This document shows positions 44,281-56,019 of a stretch of 64,000 bases of DNA, piece by piece. Numbering within the stretch: position 1 is the stretch's first letter; every line of letters begins with the position of its first letter. A program made the translations under genes and the position numbers. Below the pieces are notes generated by a model. That model ran no database searches. It worked only from the letters and a program-made list of their open reading frames with translations, and was not told the origin of the DNA. Location: positions 12,202,501 through 12,266,500 of the forward strand of contig NC_134119.1 in NCBI RefSeq assembly GCF_040939455.1, written 5' to 3'. This stretch comes from Microcebus murinus. Lineage: Eukaryota; Chordata; Mammalia; Primates; Cheirogaleidae.

Positions 44281-45867
44281 TCCTAGAGGGCACACCTCAC
44301 ACTGAGCAGGACCCTGGCCTGCGTGTTGAGTGTGAGCAGGGATGGGGAGCGCAGAGCTACTTTTGCTTCGTCTTCTTTGAATTTTTGAAATTACAATTGA
44401 TTATTTGTGTAATTGAGATCTTTTCTGGGCGGGCGCTGCAGAGAGAAGAAAAGTACGAGGAGCTCCAGGCTGGCGCGCACCTTTCGGTTCCTTGGGCCGC
44501 ACCCCTGACTCTGCGGAGCGGGGCGGGGCCTAGGAGGGCAAACGCCTCGGCCGAGGGCGGAAAACTGTCCAGGGCAGAGTCGAGGTGGGAGCTGAGCTGG
44601 GCGTCCCGTGTGGTCCCTGCTCTGCTCTTCCGAGGGACTCCTGCTCCCTTGGGGGGCTCTGGGAGACCAGACATACCCCTGCCCCGAGGGCCAAGTCAGC
44701 CAGCGCCCCCGGAATGGGCGGCGCCCCCCGAATGGGCACATCGGCGATCTCTCTTGTTCTCAGATGTCACCGAAATGCTGCAAAATCATGAGGTTGCAGG
44801 CGGATGACTGATGTTTGGGGACCCGAGCTGGACAATTTGCTCCTCAAGTTGAAGAACAGACTCCTCTGGGTGCCCCGGGCCTGGCAGAGTCCCAGCACCC
44901 AAAGAGGCTCACCAAAGCTCGTCTGGGCGGAATCACGCCAGTGACCCTCTGGCGGAGTCCACAGCCCCGGGGGCCCCTGACCAAATACAGTCTCGGCTTC
45001 CATATTTTTTTTTCCCTTTCTTAGCCTCCTGGTGACAAAAGCCTAAAGGTCTCTGGGTATCACCCAAACACACAGGGATTTTCCTAATTGATTTGAAAAT
45101 TTGGTGACAATTTTGGCCATTTACCAACTTAGAACCGGTTCCTTTGAGCTTTCGAGGCTTCTAAGAGACATCTCAGGGCGTGGTGACCACTTTATGTGGG
45201 GAAAGGAGAAAACACACATGATAAAACCCGCCGACCTCCACCCCATAAATAGCAAACAGAACGAGGCCCTCTTCTTGCTGCGTCTGGCCCCAGTCCTCCC
45301 GGCGAGACCCTAATTAGGATGGACGGCTGGTCTCCACCCTGGGACTGGACGGAATCTCAGCCGAGAAGTTTCCAGCGCAGAGGACTGTCAGAATTGGCCC
45401 ACGACGCACAGAAAATAGCAGACGATAAATATTTCCTATCCCATGGCTGTCGCCGGCTATGAGGTAATGTGCTGGGCTTTGGGATAAGCACTGTTGACCC
45501 GGGTGAATGGTGTATTTAGATGTCCCCTCCCCCACCTCCTGGAAGGAGCTTGGCCACCTTCCAAGGGTAGTTCAGGCTTTGGGGAGGGGCCCGGGCTCTT
45601 TTGTAGAGAGGATATTCAGGCACTGCGCTAAGAGCTGGGGGCGGGGGTGCTGCCAGGTGGGGTTGACAGACTTCACAGGACATGAGGGACCCTAAGCCCG
45701 CCGCGTCCGCTCCCTGGAGCTCATGCTCAGGAAGACCCGCTCGGGTGTGCAGAGATCACCCCTCTGAGCAGCGGGGCCGCTGTCGCCATTACTCTCTGCT
45801 AGTCGCGTAGGGGCGTCCCAGTTATCAGGTGGCAGGTGATGTGGGACCCAAGTGCCTGCGTTCAGGT

Positions 45868-46215
45868 CACCCTCAATTTACTTAGTAACAAACACAAGAG
45901 CAGCGATGCTGGCAATTTGGATACGCCAAAGAGAAGCCCCGAAGTGCTTCCTTTCAATAAAAAGGTGAAAGTTCTCAACTTAATAAGGAAAGAAAAAAAT
46001 CGTATGCTGAGGTTGCTAAGAGCTACGGTAAACACAAATCTTCCGTCTGTGAAATTGTGAAGAGGGGAAAAGAAATTCAGGCTGGTTTTGCTGTCGCTCC
46101 TCAACTGCAAAAGATATGGCCACGGATCGGGATGAGCGCTTAGTTAAGACGGAAAACACTAAAGCTGTGGGTGGAAGACCGGAACAGAAACGTGCTCGAC
46201 TGGGTTCTGTACTAT
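45868..46215 (+). pseudogene. Tigger/pogo transposase relic, CENPBD1-like DNA-binding part
   Basis: A plus-strand frame reads NKHKSSDAGNLDTPKRS and then a helix containing KKVKVLNLIRKEK. Within a run of seven A at about 45993-45999 the frame shifts by one base. The next frame continues SYAEVAKSYGKHKSS, EIVKRGKEIQ and FAVAPQ, and further on KLWVED after a stop. Order and motifs match the N-terminal pogo/CENP-B-type helix-turn-helix of Tigger-derived sequences, of which CENPBD1 is the named human example. The start codon is lost, there is a frameshift and at least one internal stop (near 46142), and no catalytic DDE domain remains. It is a dead fragment of about 115 residues. No introns or A tail are visible, so a transposon relic is preferred over a processed gene copy. 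Confidence 0.8.
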
Positions 46216-46864
46216 CTGTGCTTTCAGGATCCAGTGGGGGTCTTGGAACATCCCCCAGGGATACGGGGAGACCCCTGTAGGTGCCGGGCACATTCCTCCA
46301 CCTAAAGCACAATTCCACGGCTATTCCAAGGAGGATGTGGTAATCAGGTCTTTTATTTTCTGTATTTGGATGCTTTGATATCCGGGGCCTTACAGACTGT
46401 GGAGTGCCTGCCCCTCCAGGGTCAGTCAATTCCTAGACGTAGCAAACAACTGGGGCACAAGCGTGCTCTTCCAATTCACAGCCATACAGCCCCCACACCC
46501 CAGCCACCTCCTTTACTGGGCTTTCACACGCTAGTCACCCAGGATCACGTACCGGACAGCTGGGGGCAGCCCCGATGCCCCAGGGCGCCCTGAAGTTGTT
46601 CCAACTAGCCGGTCCTGCACCTGCTTGCCCTGCCTCACCTGTTCCTTCCTGCAAAAACCGCAGTGACGGCTCTTGCCCAGGTTTCCCCCTGCCTCTGGCT
46701 GACCCGGTCCTTCCGTGTGGTCCCCATGCGTGTCGCATTCCCTCCTCTCGGGAACTGGGAGTGACAAACGCTCTTTTCAATGGTGGTCCCTCCTGGTCAG
46801 TTGCCCTTACTACACCTCGAAATTTCTATTAATCCACTATACTTTAAAACAGAGGGGAAGGATT

Positions 46865-47030
46865 TCTTTCTCATTGAATAAATATATTTGAGCACCTAAC
46901 TTATATGCCAGGCACTGCTTTAGTGCTGAGATACAGCCGTGAACAAAGGCCACCAAATGCTCGTGGGACAGGCATTCCTATGGAGCAGGATGAGCACATA
47001 AAATACATATGAGGTCCCACAGTGGTGGGT
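46865..47030 (-). repeat. L2 LINE 3' end, antisense
   Basis: CTCATTGAATAAATATATTT, TATATGCCAGGCACTGCTTT and GATACAGCCGTGAACAAAGG are the antisense L2 terminus. Confidence 0.92.
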
Positions 47031-47094
47031 GCTGCACGGACGACAGGGAACAGGCAGGAATGGGAAGGAGGCCAGGGGAAGCCAGTTCAAATCC

Positions 47095-47248
47095 CATCTG
47101 ACCTCAGGGCCTTTGCACTTGCTGTTCCCAGTGCCCGGACTGCTCTTCCCCCAGCTGTCTTTGTGGCTGCCTCCCTCACCTCCTTCTCGCCTCAAATGTC
47201 ACCATCTCAGCAAGGCCTTCCCTGGCCACTCTCTTTACAGTTGCAGCC
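47095..47248 (+). repeat. L2 LINE 3' fragment, sense
   Basis: CTCAGGGCCTTTGCACTTGC, TGCCCGGACTGCTCTTCCCC and CAAATGTCACCATCTCAGCA are sense L2. Confidence 0.93.
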
Positions 47249-47819
47249 TCCTCGCAGCTGAACAAATCTGGATTCATATTCAAAAAGCCCTCCAAGGCAC
47301 CAAGAATCCCGACCCACCAAGGGTCCCCTTTTTTGGAAACAGCCAGGGCAGCTGCATCCAGAGGCTATGAGTCACCACAGCAGGTTGTACGAAGCTTTTG
47401 GTGATCTGAGTTTCATCAGAGCGTGAACCTCTTCTAAGCTTTTGGGTGTGAACAGTTTTCTCAACCTTCTAGCCAAAAAGGCCCCCTCCGAAGCTGAGTC
47501 AAGTTACCCCTGGGGCCCTGACTGGGAGCCAGTGAGGCAGGCTGTTGGCAACTTTGTTCCCCCAATGCACCTGGCTTCCACCTGGCCAAATACTTCTTGG
47601 GCACTGCTTGTGGTCCCCAGGGATGACCTGTCCATCAACCCACACAAAAGAGAGCTGGCCACAATGACTCGGGGTCAGGATAGAATGTGCCTCCGTCTCA
47701 GACAGGGCCCGGAGTGCAAAGCGGTGGGCCAGGGCTTTCCTAAGGTGAAGCTCCAGTCAGAGGCCAGGGCCACTGGCAACGTGGACTAGTGTTTCAACGT
47801 CATGTTAAGAAAGCATGAA

Positions 47820-47964
47820 AGCTAGACGTGGTGGCGTGTACCTGTAGGCCCAGCTACTCAGGAGGCAGGAGGATCGCTTGAGCCCAGGAGTTCGAGGCTG
47901 CAGGGAGCACCCCCACACTCCAGCCTGGCAAAAGAGCGAGACTTTGTCTCTTAAAAAACAAAAG
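47820..47964 (+). mobile_element. Alu right-arm monomer (FRAM-like) with target-site duplication
   Basis: CTAGACGTGGTGGCGTGTAC, GAGCCCAGGAGTTCGAGGCT and CACTCCAGCCTGGCAAAAGA are followed by an A-rich tail. The 11-bp GAAAGCATGAA flanks it at 47809-47819 and 47965-47975, which proves retroposition as a monomer. Confidence 0.93.
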
Positions 47965-48311
47965 GAAAGCATGAAGAATCAAGACGGAGTGGTCTCCAGG
48001 AGGACAGAAGTCCCTGCTCCTGCGGGAACTGATGTCTAAGAACGGGTCGTATCCGTCACTGGACAGAACAGGCTGAGGGTGTTCCCCACCCCGCCTAAAT
48101 CAGACCTCGACACTTCAATTCACCCATTCCCAACCAATGGACAGGAAAATCGCCCCCAAAGCAAAGGTGAACGAACTCCAGGTGTCAGTGGGTGCCCTCT
48201 GTATCGGTGTGCTTGCCTTCATAAGTGCGTTTAACCAGGTCTTCAAGATCACTGAATGTGAGCTACACCGTGGGTGACGGCACACGCAAGTGCATGTGGG
48301 CCCCGTGCGCG

Positions 48312-48362
48312 CACCCACACACACGCACACACACGCACACACACACACACACACACACACCG
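48312..48362. repeat. (CA)n microsatellite
   Basis: An ACAC run of about 50 bp has a few CG interruptions on its left side. Confidence 0.95.
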
Positions 48363-49094
48363 AGGGAGACACTGGCATCCTCCAAGCCAGGCTTTTATAT
48401 TCAACTCATCACTCGACTGGTAAGTTTGGAAACTTAATATGTTATTAATATTTCAGGAGAAGCCATGCTTTCAAAAAAAGAAAAAAAAAACAAAAACAGC
48501 AAGTATACCCAAAGCCTAAACCTCCCACTCACCTCCTCAGCCGTGGCGTGTACGTAAACTTGGCCAAGCGGGGGGGATCCTTCACGTGCAAATGTGCAAC
48601 GTACCGGCAGCAGCCGAGCCCGCCGCCACCGCTCTTCGAGCTGCTTAGCAGAACACTAAATTCCACACCCGACAGGCGGTGGAACCTTCCTTTGTGGAGG
48701 AGTTTTCTCTCCTCCACGAAGCTGCACAAACAATAATAGGGCAAGGGGTCCTCAGCCTCTCCTCCCCACCCCCTTTCCGTATTAATGATCGGCTCAAACT
48801 TAATTAGAACCGGCGGCTCTGTTAAGGGGGGGCAGAGATACAGTCAGAAAGCCCCTCACTATTAACCACAGGTGAACAAGTCAGGGGAGCGAGTCCAGGG
48901 CGTCCTCGAGACAGCCCGTCTCACCTGCTCCCTTGTCACCCCCCAAACAACCTGTTCCAGAGCAGCCTTCCCCTTCGTGCCCCAAAGATGGGGAGGCCCC
49001 GTGGGAAAGAGGCAGGGGACAGGCGGAGGGGCGAGATGGCAGGTGCCCCGACGTGCGCAGATGAGCAAACACCCAGATTCAAACAGAAGCGAAA

Positions 49095-49222
49095 TCTTAT
49101 GAGAAACCGGACACTCAGAGAGGTAAAGGGTCTCGTCCAAGGCCACAGGCTGGCAAGTGGGGTTTGGACGCAGGTGAAGCTGTGTCTTTGGAGTGCACCC
49201 CCTTTCCGCTGCACCAGGGACT
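49095..49222 (-). repeat. MIR SINE fragment
   Basis: GAGAAACCGGACACTCAGAG, GTCCAAGGCCACAGGCTGGC and AGTGGGGTTTGGACGCAGGT match the reverse MIR. Confidence 0.85.
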
Positions 49223-49384
49223 TTTCTAACTGGGCCCTTGGGGTCCATGGAGGTGGCTCAGGGCTCTGGGGGTTGGGGCAGGGAGGCCCAGGGACAGGAT
49301 CTGCCTTTTAACTGGCTTTTTGTGTTGGGTCCTAGATAAGAAAAATTCGTGAGAGAATGTGTGTGTGTGGGGGGGGTGGTTGGG

Positions 49385-49562
49385 TAGGGTTGCAAAATAT
49401 AGATTTTCAGTTAAATCTGAATTTCAGATAATAAATTAATTTTTAGTGTAATTATGTTACATGCAATATTTAGTACATACTTACATAAAACATTTTTCTT
49501 TGTTTTTCTGAAATACAATTTTTTTTTTTTTTTTTTTTTGCTAAATCTGGCAAACCTGGTTT
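49385..49562. mobile_element. Palindromic nonautonomous DNA element
   Basis: TAGGGTTGCAAAATATAG and TCAGTTAAATCTGAATTTCA mirror TTTTCTGAAATACAA and GCTAAATCTGGCAAACCT at the right end. It is thus a long inverted repeat of about 180 bp. The right arm carries a T run (49519-49540), probably a slippage expansion. A half-copy occurs at 52668-52795. Confidence 0.65.
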
Positions 49563-49879
49563 ATGTATAGGGGCAAAAAAAGTTTTGAAAACTACTATGT
49601 TACCACACACGGCCTTCCTTCCCCAAACTGGGCCTTGCCCACAGTTTTCTATTCTGTCCCTTCCTCCTGTCAAGAACACACACTGACACACAACCACGAG
49701 GCTTGGCAGATCGTGTTTCACAACAGAAGAGGGGCTGTGGGCAGGGTGAGATGGTATCGCTTGATTCCTTGGCTTTTCTTTCCATTGTTGCTGTTCAAAG
49801 AGCAAATGTGGCAATGTCGGTATTTTGCCCCTTCTCCTTCAGGGAGGAAGGGCTGACCTTGTTTGTGAGCGCCTGTGTG

Positions 49880-49945
49880 TGCATGGGCATGCATGTGAAC
49901 GTGTGCATGGGCACGCATGTGAACGTGTGCGCCTGTGCACATGTG
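49880..49945 (+). repeat. Short 24-bp tandem repeat
   Basis: GCATGCATGTGAACGTGTGC recurs as GCACGCATGTGAACGTGTGC 24 bp on, and a third degenerate unit follows. It is alternating purine-pyrimidine DNA. Confidence 0.8.
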
Positions 49946-50530
49946 TTCACTGCAGGCAGGTGCTGTGGATCACGTGTTTAGTCCAGACTGAACTCTCCAG
50001 CTCAGACACCCGTGAGGTGGGAGGGTCTGCACGGCCCCCTCTGGCCACATTTCTTCCCATAATTCCCAGCAACCTCCATGGTCCTCCGGGTCCACGGCCT
50101 CAGCCTGTTGTCCAGGTTCCTTCCAGGCAGCTGGGGACTGCTGGCCCCTTTCAGGAGCTCAGCGTCTGCGAGTGAGACTCGAGGGGCCCCAGGGCCTCAG
50201 ATGTCCCCCAGGCTGGGAAGTGGCTCGGCCACGGCTCAGCCGGGCCAGGGAGGGGCTCAGCAGAAGCCTGGGGACGCTCACGGCCTCCTGACTCTCTGGC
50301 CCCTGCCGCCTCCCGCCCACTGTCTAGGACGGCCTTTCTCCTCTCGCGCCCCTCACCCCCGATGACATCTCTCACTGTGAAGGTCCTGGCTAGACAATGA
50401 AGCCTTTCCCGCCTCTCCCCCGGTGTTGGTTTAACCTCACTAGGACCTTTCTTTTGATGTGTATAAGCCACGTCACTCCTCCGTCTTTCTTGGCAGTGTT
50501 TTGTGGAGAATGCCTGACTTATGTTCAATG

Positions 50531-50552
50531 ACAAAAAAAAAAAAAAAAAAAA
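50531..50552. repeat. Poly-A run
   Basis: An uninterrupted A tract follows AATGAC. No retroposon body with a target-site duplication is evident upstream. Confidence 0.85.
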
Positions 50553-50829
50553 AGGAATCGCTGTTGCTGTGTGTGTCTTTCCATCAAGAGGCTGAAATAT
50601 GATCTGAACAGTTCTGTCCGAGCACTTTTTGGCTCAGTGTGCGCTGGAGCTTGGAGCAGATGGGATTTTATGAGGGTTGTAAAAGTCAAGCTTTTAATGT
50701 GTCTCAGACAAATCGATGTGTAAAGGAGAAACGTTAAAAGTAGGAAAATGACGGGGGTCGGGGGCTGGCTGGAGGCTCTGGAACACAAGGATGCCAAACT
50801 GGGGCACAGGTGGCTTTAATAGCTCATGA

Positions 50830-51560
50830 AATTGGGCTGGAACTTCTTTCTACGAGAGCGGGAGAGGCTGCAGAGTCACCCTCCTGGGGTCGGGATAAAC
50901 TTCTTGGCTCCCGAGTGGGGAGAGTTGTGCACGGGCTTTATGACAAAATTCCAGCATCATCTATATAATGCACTCTTGTGGTTAATTCTGCCGAGTTTTC
51001 ATTTAAAGCCAAGCTGTCTTGTTGGTAGAATGCAATTACATTAGAGAAAAACTGTTTCTATGTCTTGAGATATTATGATTATGAAAAACAGTAACATAAA
51101 CCACCATTATGTCAGAAGAAAGTTAATTGTATCTCATGCTGCCTCCCTGGGCCGGCACACTGGCATAGACATGATTCACTTCTGCAAAACACAGCTAATC
51201 TTAGCAGCACAGTACACATTTTCTCCCTTAATTACAAATAATTATATAGTGTAATTTATACTAATGCCCGATGCCTCAAAGTGCATGTTCAGGAATAAAG
51301 GGTTAGTTGGGGAGGATTACAAACAGGTGTAGCTGGTCTCATAACCTTGGCGAGCAATGAGGTTTAATCAGAATCCCTCCCGGTGAAACTCAGCAGGGCT
51401 GCCTCCAGTGAAGAACACAGATAACACTGAAGATTTGTTTAGTTGCTTAACCGGCCACCAATAGTTCTTTTTTGGATAAACAGGCAACGGAGATTAAGCG
51501 GGTGGATTTCACTGTGTGATGAAATGGGCACACGGGCAGCGTTCACATACAGGTGAGTAT
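50830..51560. other. Candidate conserved noncoding block (enhancer-like)
   Basis: About 700 bp lack recognisable repeats and differ in composition from the GC-rich flanks. Motifs include TTAATTACAAATAATTATAT near 51229, homeodomain-like TAATTA cores, and ATGTCTTGAGATATTATGAT. There is no open frame of note. The enhancer idea is inference from texture alone. Confidence 0.4.
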
Positions 51561-51764
51561 TAAAATGAGCTCAGCGTCTGCAGACAGTGCAGCTGCAAAT
51601 CTCTGTGGACAAGGTAGAGCTCATGGGTCTTTGGTGGACGAGCGTTTTCTAAAGGAGAAAACAGGCTCCACCTGACCATGTGTTAAGAAAATTCACTTAT
51701 GAGTTGATGAACAGTGGTGGTGATTTGATAAAAGCAGAGCAAAGCAGGCCCAGGGCTGAGGTGC

Positions 51765-51968
51765 TAACTGATCTGGCTCTGCCCCTACTGGCTGCCCCTG
51801 CCTTAGCTGACCTCCCTGGGCCTCAGTTTCCTCATCTTAAGAATGGGGATAATATCAAGGACATCTTAGGTTGTCATGTGGATTAAGAGAGATTAATGAA
51901 GGCGAAATGCACACACAGTGCCTGGCTGATGGAATGTGCACAGTGAGCATTCATTGACTCAGAATCAG
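51765..51968 (+). repeat. MIR SINE
   Basis: GGGCCTCAGTTTCCTCATCT, TAAGAATGGGGATAATATCA and CAGTGCCTGGCTGATGGAAT cover the MIR core to its 3' end. Confidence 0.93.
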
Positions 51969-52584
51969 AAACGTGCCGTCATAGGCCCTGAGAGACACTC
52001 TTCCATCACCTGCAAAACCAGACTATGAAGAGCCCGGGCAATGGGTTCTCATGAAAGTAATTTCCTACCATCAACCCTCTAAAGGGCTCCCCTGTGGATG
52101 AAACAATTTGTACCTCTCGTTTGCAGCTGCATTTGCTCAGGTTCACAGAGAATCATAAGATGGGCTACAGGAGTTCTCAATTGGTACTGTCTGTTTAGAC
52201 AATTAGTGAACTGAGGGCTTCTTTCTTTGACTTCAAGGGACCACACCCAGTGGGCCTTTGTACATTGTTTGGGACCAATGGCCACAGGTGGTCTGTCTTA
52301 GCCTAGGTGTAGGCAGCTGCAAAGACCCCCAAACAGGCATTCTTCTTGGGTTACCCATAGGTTGAGTTCTGATCCTGCAGTGTCACTTAGGAGCAGGAAG
52401 CCAGCCTCCTCTGGGAGGACACGTGCAGGAGGAAGCCACCTGAGCTGCTTTAGGAGGAGCTGCCATTGCTGAGCCTGGGCGGGAAGGGGCTGGACCCTGC
52501 CCTTGGAGCAAGAGCTGGTGGAGGATGTTCTGATAGGGGTGACCAGAGTGTGCAGCAGACGTGAGCATCTTTGCTGAGAAGCTC

Positions 52585-52630
52585 ATTTATTCATTCATTT
52601 GACAAATGTTTATTAAGTTGTTAAGTACCA
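52585..52630 (-). repeat. L2 LINE tail, antisense
   Basis: TTTATTCATTCATTTGACAA followed by ATGTTTATTAAG is the antisense L2 terminus. Confidence 0.75.
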
Positions 52631-52667
52631 GGCCATAGCAAACTTTGGGCTATAGACTATTATCCTG

Positions 52668-52795
52668 TTTTAGGGTTGCCAGATAAATCACAGGACACCA
52701 GTTAAATTTGAGTTTCAGATAAAAAATAAGTAGCTTTTTTAGTATAAGTGTAAGTATGTCTTCTGCTGACTCTGACAACCCTATCTTGCTCCCAA
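52668..52795. mobile_element. Half-copy of the palindromic element at 49385
   Basis: TTAGGGTTGCCAGATAAATC, CAGTTAAATTTGAGTTTCAG and TTAGTATAAGTGTAAGTATG match the arm sequence. A short inverted terminus (CTCTGACAACCCTA) closes it. Confidence 0.65.
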
Positions 52796-52802
52796 GGGAT
52801 TA

Positions 52803-53010
52803 GGTCAGAGTTCTCCACCTTAGCGCTATGGACACTGGGGACCAGATCATTTTCTGGTGTGGGGGCTGCCCTGTGCATTGTAGGATGTTCAGCAGCATCC
52901 CTGGCCTCTACCCATGGGAAGCCAGTAGCGACATCTCTCCAGACATGATAAGCAAATATGTCTCCAGATGTTGCCAAATGTTACTAGGAGATAAAATTGC
53001 CTCTGGCTAA
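52803..53010. mobile_element. Nonautonomous hAT-type DNA transposon
   Basis: GTGCATTGTAGGATGTTCAG, CAGCATCCCTGGCCTCTACC and TCTCCAGATGTTGCCAAATG are the reverse of the family at 1671-1832. This is a fuller copy of about 200 bp. Confidence 0.8.
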
Positions 53011-53471
53011 GAATTGGGTCAAACCTAGGAGGCTATAACATAAGCACAACAAAAAGTTTGTGGTGGCAACTACTGGTGGCTTTCTCAACACCAAGTCCCT
53101 CCCTTCCTTGTTACTAGAAATCTGCTGTTTTGGAGTGCACGATGAACTTTCAAAATCTCTTGGTGAGATTCAAACTGCCAAGGAATGGCTGTTGCAACCC
53201 CCCCCCAAAGGATGTGTATCCCCAAACGTAGGGAATGGGAAGGCTCCTGGGAGAAGGAAGCTGAATAGGTAGAGTGCCAGCCACAAATCTGGGGAGATCT
53301 GGTCAGGCAGGTGTTGCAATATTGCAGAAAGGAACTTCCTTTGTGATTTGTCCAGTCTCTGTCCACCATGTCCTGTTGTCAGAATCGTTGACTCAAAGAA
53401 GCAATTTAGAGGGAGTGGGCTAGTGTCTCAGGACCTGGGAACCCGGAAATGAGCTCAGAGCAGACCATTCA

Positions 53472-53668
53472 GTGCCCAGCTCTGGACCAATGTGAATGGG
53501 CAGGGGCGTGACATGTGCTAACAGGCTCAGACTAAACAGAATCCCCTGCAGCTGAGCATGGGCTTTGCTCCCCCTTGGGGTTGTAAGAGCAAGAGGTGGA
53601 CACCCTGACGACATTGAGGTGATGTTTGGGAAGAAAAATGTGAGGAATCCAGGCCAGCAGTCATCAGG
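53472..53668 (+). repeat. 197-bp direct duplication, copy 1
   Basis: It starts GTGCCCAGCTCTGGACCAAT and ends GCCAGCAGTCATCAGG. The same 197 bp recur at 55243-55439 with only two T/C differences and no gaps. It is not a family I recognise. Confidence 0.95.
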
Positions 53669-54084
53669 ATGTTCCGAAGGCAGCTCGAACGCAGCACATC
53701 TAAGAATAAACCAGGATCTCCCGCCCCCTGGTCCCACGCCTGCTCCTTTTCCACGTCTGTCTTCTCAGACAACACCACCTTCACCATCTGTGGGCCTGAG
53801 TCAGAAATACCCTCTTGCTCATTCCCACCGTGTGATCCGTTCCCACGCCTGTGGGTTTCCCCTCCTGTGTATCTCCCGGATTCGGCCCCCACGGTAACCA
53901 CCTCGCTACAGGCCCCACGGTAATGAGCCCTTTGAAGAAAGGTGAATCACTTACCTTGGCCGTGCCTCAGTTTCTTCATTTGCCAGGTGGGGCTCTCCTT
54001 GCCCTGCTGACTTGCAAGGAGGATGAGAGAATGTGGAGTGGCTGTTATGTTATGTAGGGCCTTGTCTGTCATGATACTGGGTGA

Positions 54085-54165
54085 CAAACCATCCTGGTTT
54101 GCCCGGACTGGGGGATTGTCCAGGACACAGGACTTTCAGTGATAAAACCGGGAAATCTGAGACAA
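54085..54165. mobile_element. DNA-transposon-like fragment
   Basis: CATCCTGGTTTGCCCGGACT, GGATTGTCCAGGACACAGGA and CTTTCAGTGATAAAACCGGG match the insert at 37503-37605. Confidence 0.6.
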
Positions 54166-55242
54166 GCTGTTCCCTCTCCCTGCGACAGAAATTCGGATCA
54201 TATTCTGATGAGATGGGACATGACCAGAGGGTTTTAGACATAGGCTTTGATAAGGGACCCTCCGGCTGCACGCGGGGGGTGAACTCCATGGAGAACAGGA
54301 GTGAAGCAGGGACCGGGGAGGCGCAGCTGCAAGAGCCCCGTGAACGGTGGCGGATGCTCAGCCCAGGTATTCCTGGAGGAGAGGGGAGAGGGGGCCGGAC
54401 CACTGGAAGGGCTGAGTGTCTGTCTCCTGTGATGAGGAAGACCCCAGGAGGAGCAGGGTTTGGGGGAAGAGGAGATTTCAGAAACATGTAGTGGTGCCAT
54501 GGTCCCAAGTTGGGGGGGGGCTCCCTGCCCTGGTTCCCACAGCCCCTGCCCACCTGCACGGCAGCCCTGGCGTGGTCACGATTACTCCCCGTCCCGAAAT
54601 CTTTTCTAAGCTTGCCTAGGAAGCTTCCATTTCCTCTTTGAAAGGCCCAGCCTGGTTGTATGCTGGAGGTCAAGGTTTATTTGTGATGAGGACGGGCAGC
54701 TCTCACAGTTAACGAGGGGATGAGCTGTTGAAAATCTCATTGGTGGCCCTAAGTCCCATGATGGGCCTATTATGGAGATTTATCTCACCAGCCACCTGTC
54801 TAGATGTGTTCACTGGGATGTACTACATCTGTGAGAGAGTGAACTCTAAAGAGGGATGTTATTTGCTGGAAGGAAGTTACTGACTCTTCGAATGCTGTTG
54901 ACTGGGGAAAAGAGGAAGGGGGCTTTTATGGACCTGCAGTTTATTACAATAAAACAACATGCACCTCTGCTGACGTCATACTATTTCTGTACAGTCTAAA
55001 GAGCAGTTTACCTAACAGTAGTGTGTTTCTTCAAGAAAAAGCTCGTCTACCCAGCTTCTAAAGTAAAAACTAAAACTAAACTGTCCAGCTTCTAAATTAT
55101 TCATTCATTTGGGCCATAAAATCTACAAAGCTACTACTAAGTGCAGGGCACCATGTGCAGGTCCACTGTATAAAGACAGGAGAAAAACTTCTCAAACATG
55201 GACTGCAAGTCCTTCCTTTTAGTTTGTCCCATGTTAGGGTCC

Positions 55243-55439
55243 GTGCCCAGCTCTGGACCAATGTGAATGGGCAGGGGCGTGACACGTGCTAACAGGCTCA
55301 GACTAAACAGAATCCCCTGCAGCTGAGCATGGGCTTTGCTCCCCCTTGGGGTTGTAAGAGCAAGAGGTGGACACCCTGACGACATTGAGGTGATGTTCGG
55401 GAAGAAAAATGTGAGGAATCCAGGCCAGCAGTCATCAGG
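55243..55439 (+). repeat. 197-bp direct duplication, copy 2
   Basis: It is identical to 53472-53668 except ACACGTG for ACATGTG and GTTCGGG for GTTTGGG. The flanks on both sides are unrelated, so the breakpoints are sharp. Confidence 0.95.
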
Positions 55440-56000
55440 GCTTGGGTAGATCTGAGGGGTTTTAGATGTACATAGATAATATTATAGAAACAAATAACAA
55501 AAATAGATAAAATAGGCAAAACTAGTTGCTAGATATGTGCACTTTCTATTACACTCACTAGCCATTGCATTCAGCTCTTTCAAAGTACGTAGATGCTGGC
55601 CTAACCAAAATCACTCAACTGCCTCAGTGGATTAATGGATACTCATCATTTCCTTCTTAAATTCATATACAAATCCATAGTTCGGGGCTACCAGTTTCTC
55701 TCTTGAAATCCGCCCATTTAGTTGCTTATTCACCCAAATGCATGGAATTTGTTTGCAAACATGCTTATTCCAGTTGCATTTATTGTTGCAAAAAATCTTT
55801 TTTTTTTGCAGAAAGTTGAATATGCAATTAAACACATATTCCAAACTAAATAACTCAGAGTGCCAAAAGAGTTGTTGCTTTTATAGGAACTCAATGTTGA
55901 ATTGCTTGGGAAATTTTAGTAAAGAAAAGTAGCTTAAAAACAAAATTGGAAAACCATCCACAAGGATTCTACACCTAGATTGCTTCCCAAGTATCTTTTA
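55440..56000. other. AT-rich intergenic DNA
   Basis: AT-rich sequence with a T run at 55799-55808 and no recognised repeat or gene. Composition suggests a decayed LINE, but I cannot assign one. Confidence 0.4.
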
Positions 56001-56019
56001 CGTGTCCAAATCTCTTGAA

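Noticed and set aside
53527..53901. Minus-strand frame sharing peptide with one at 55298-55519
   Set aside because: The shared peptide is explained by the 197-bp DNA duplication, and neither frame has coding features.
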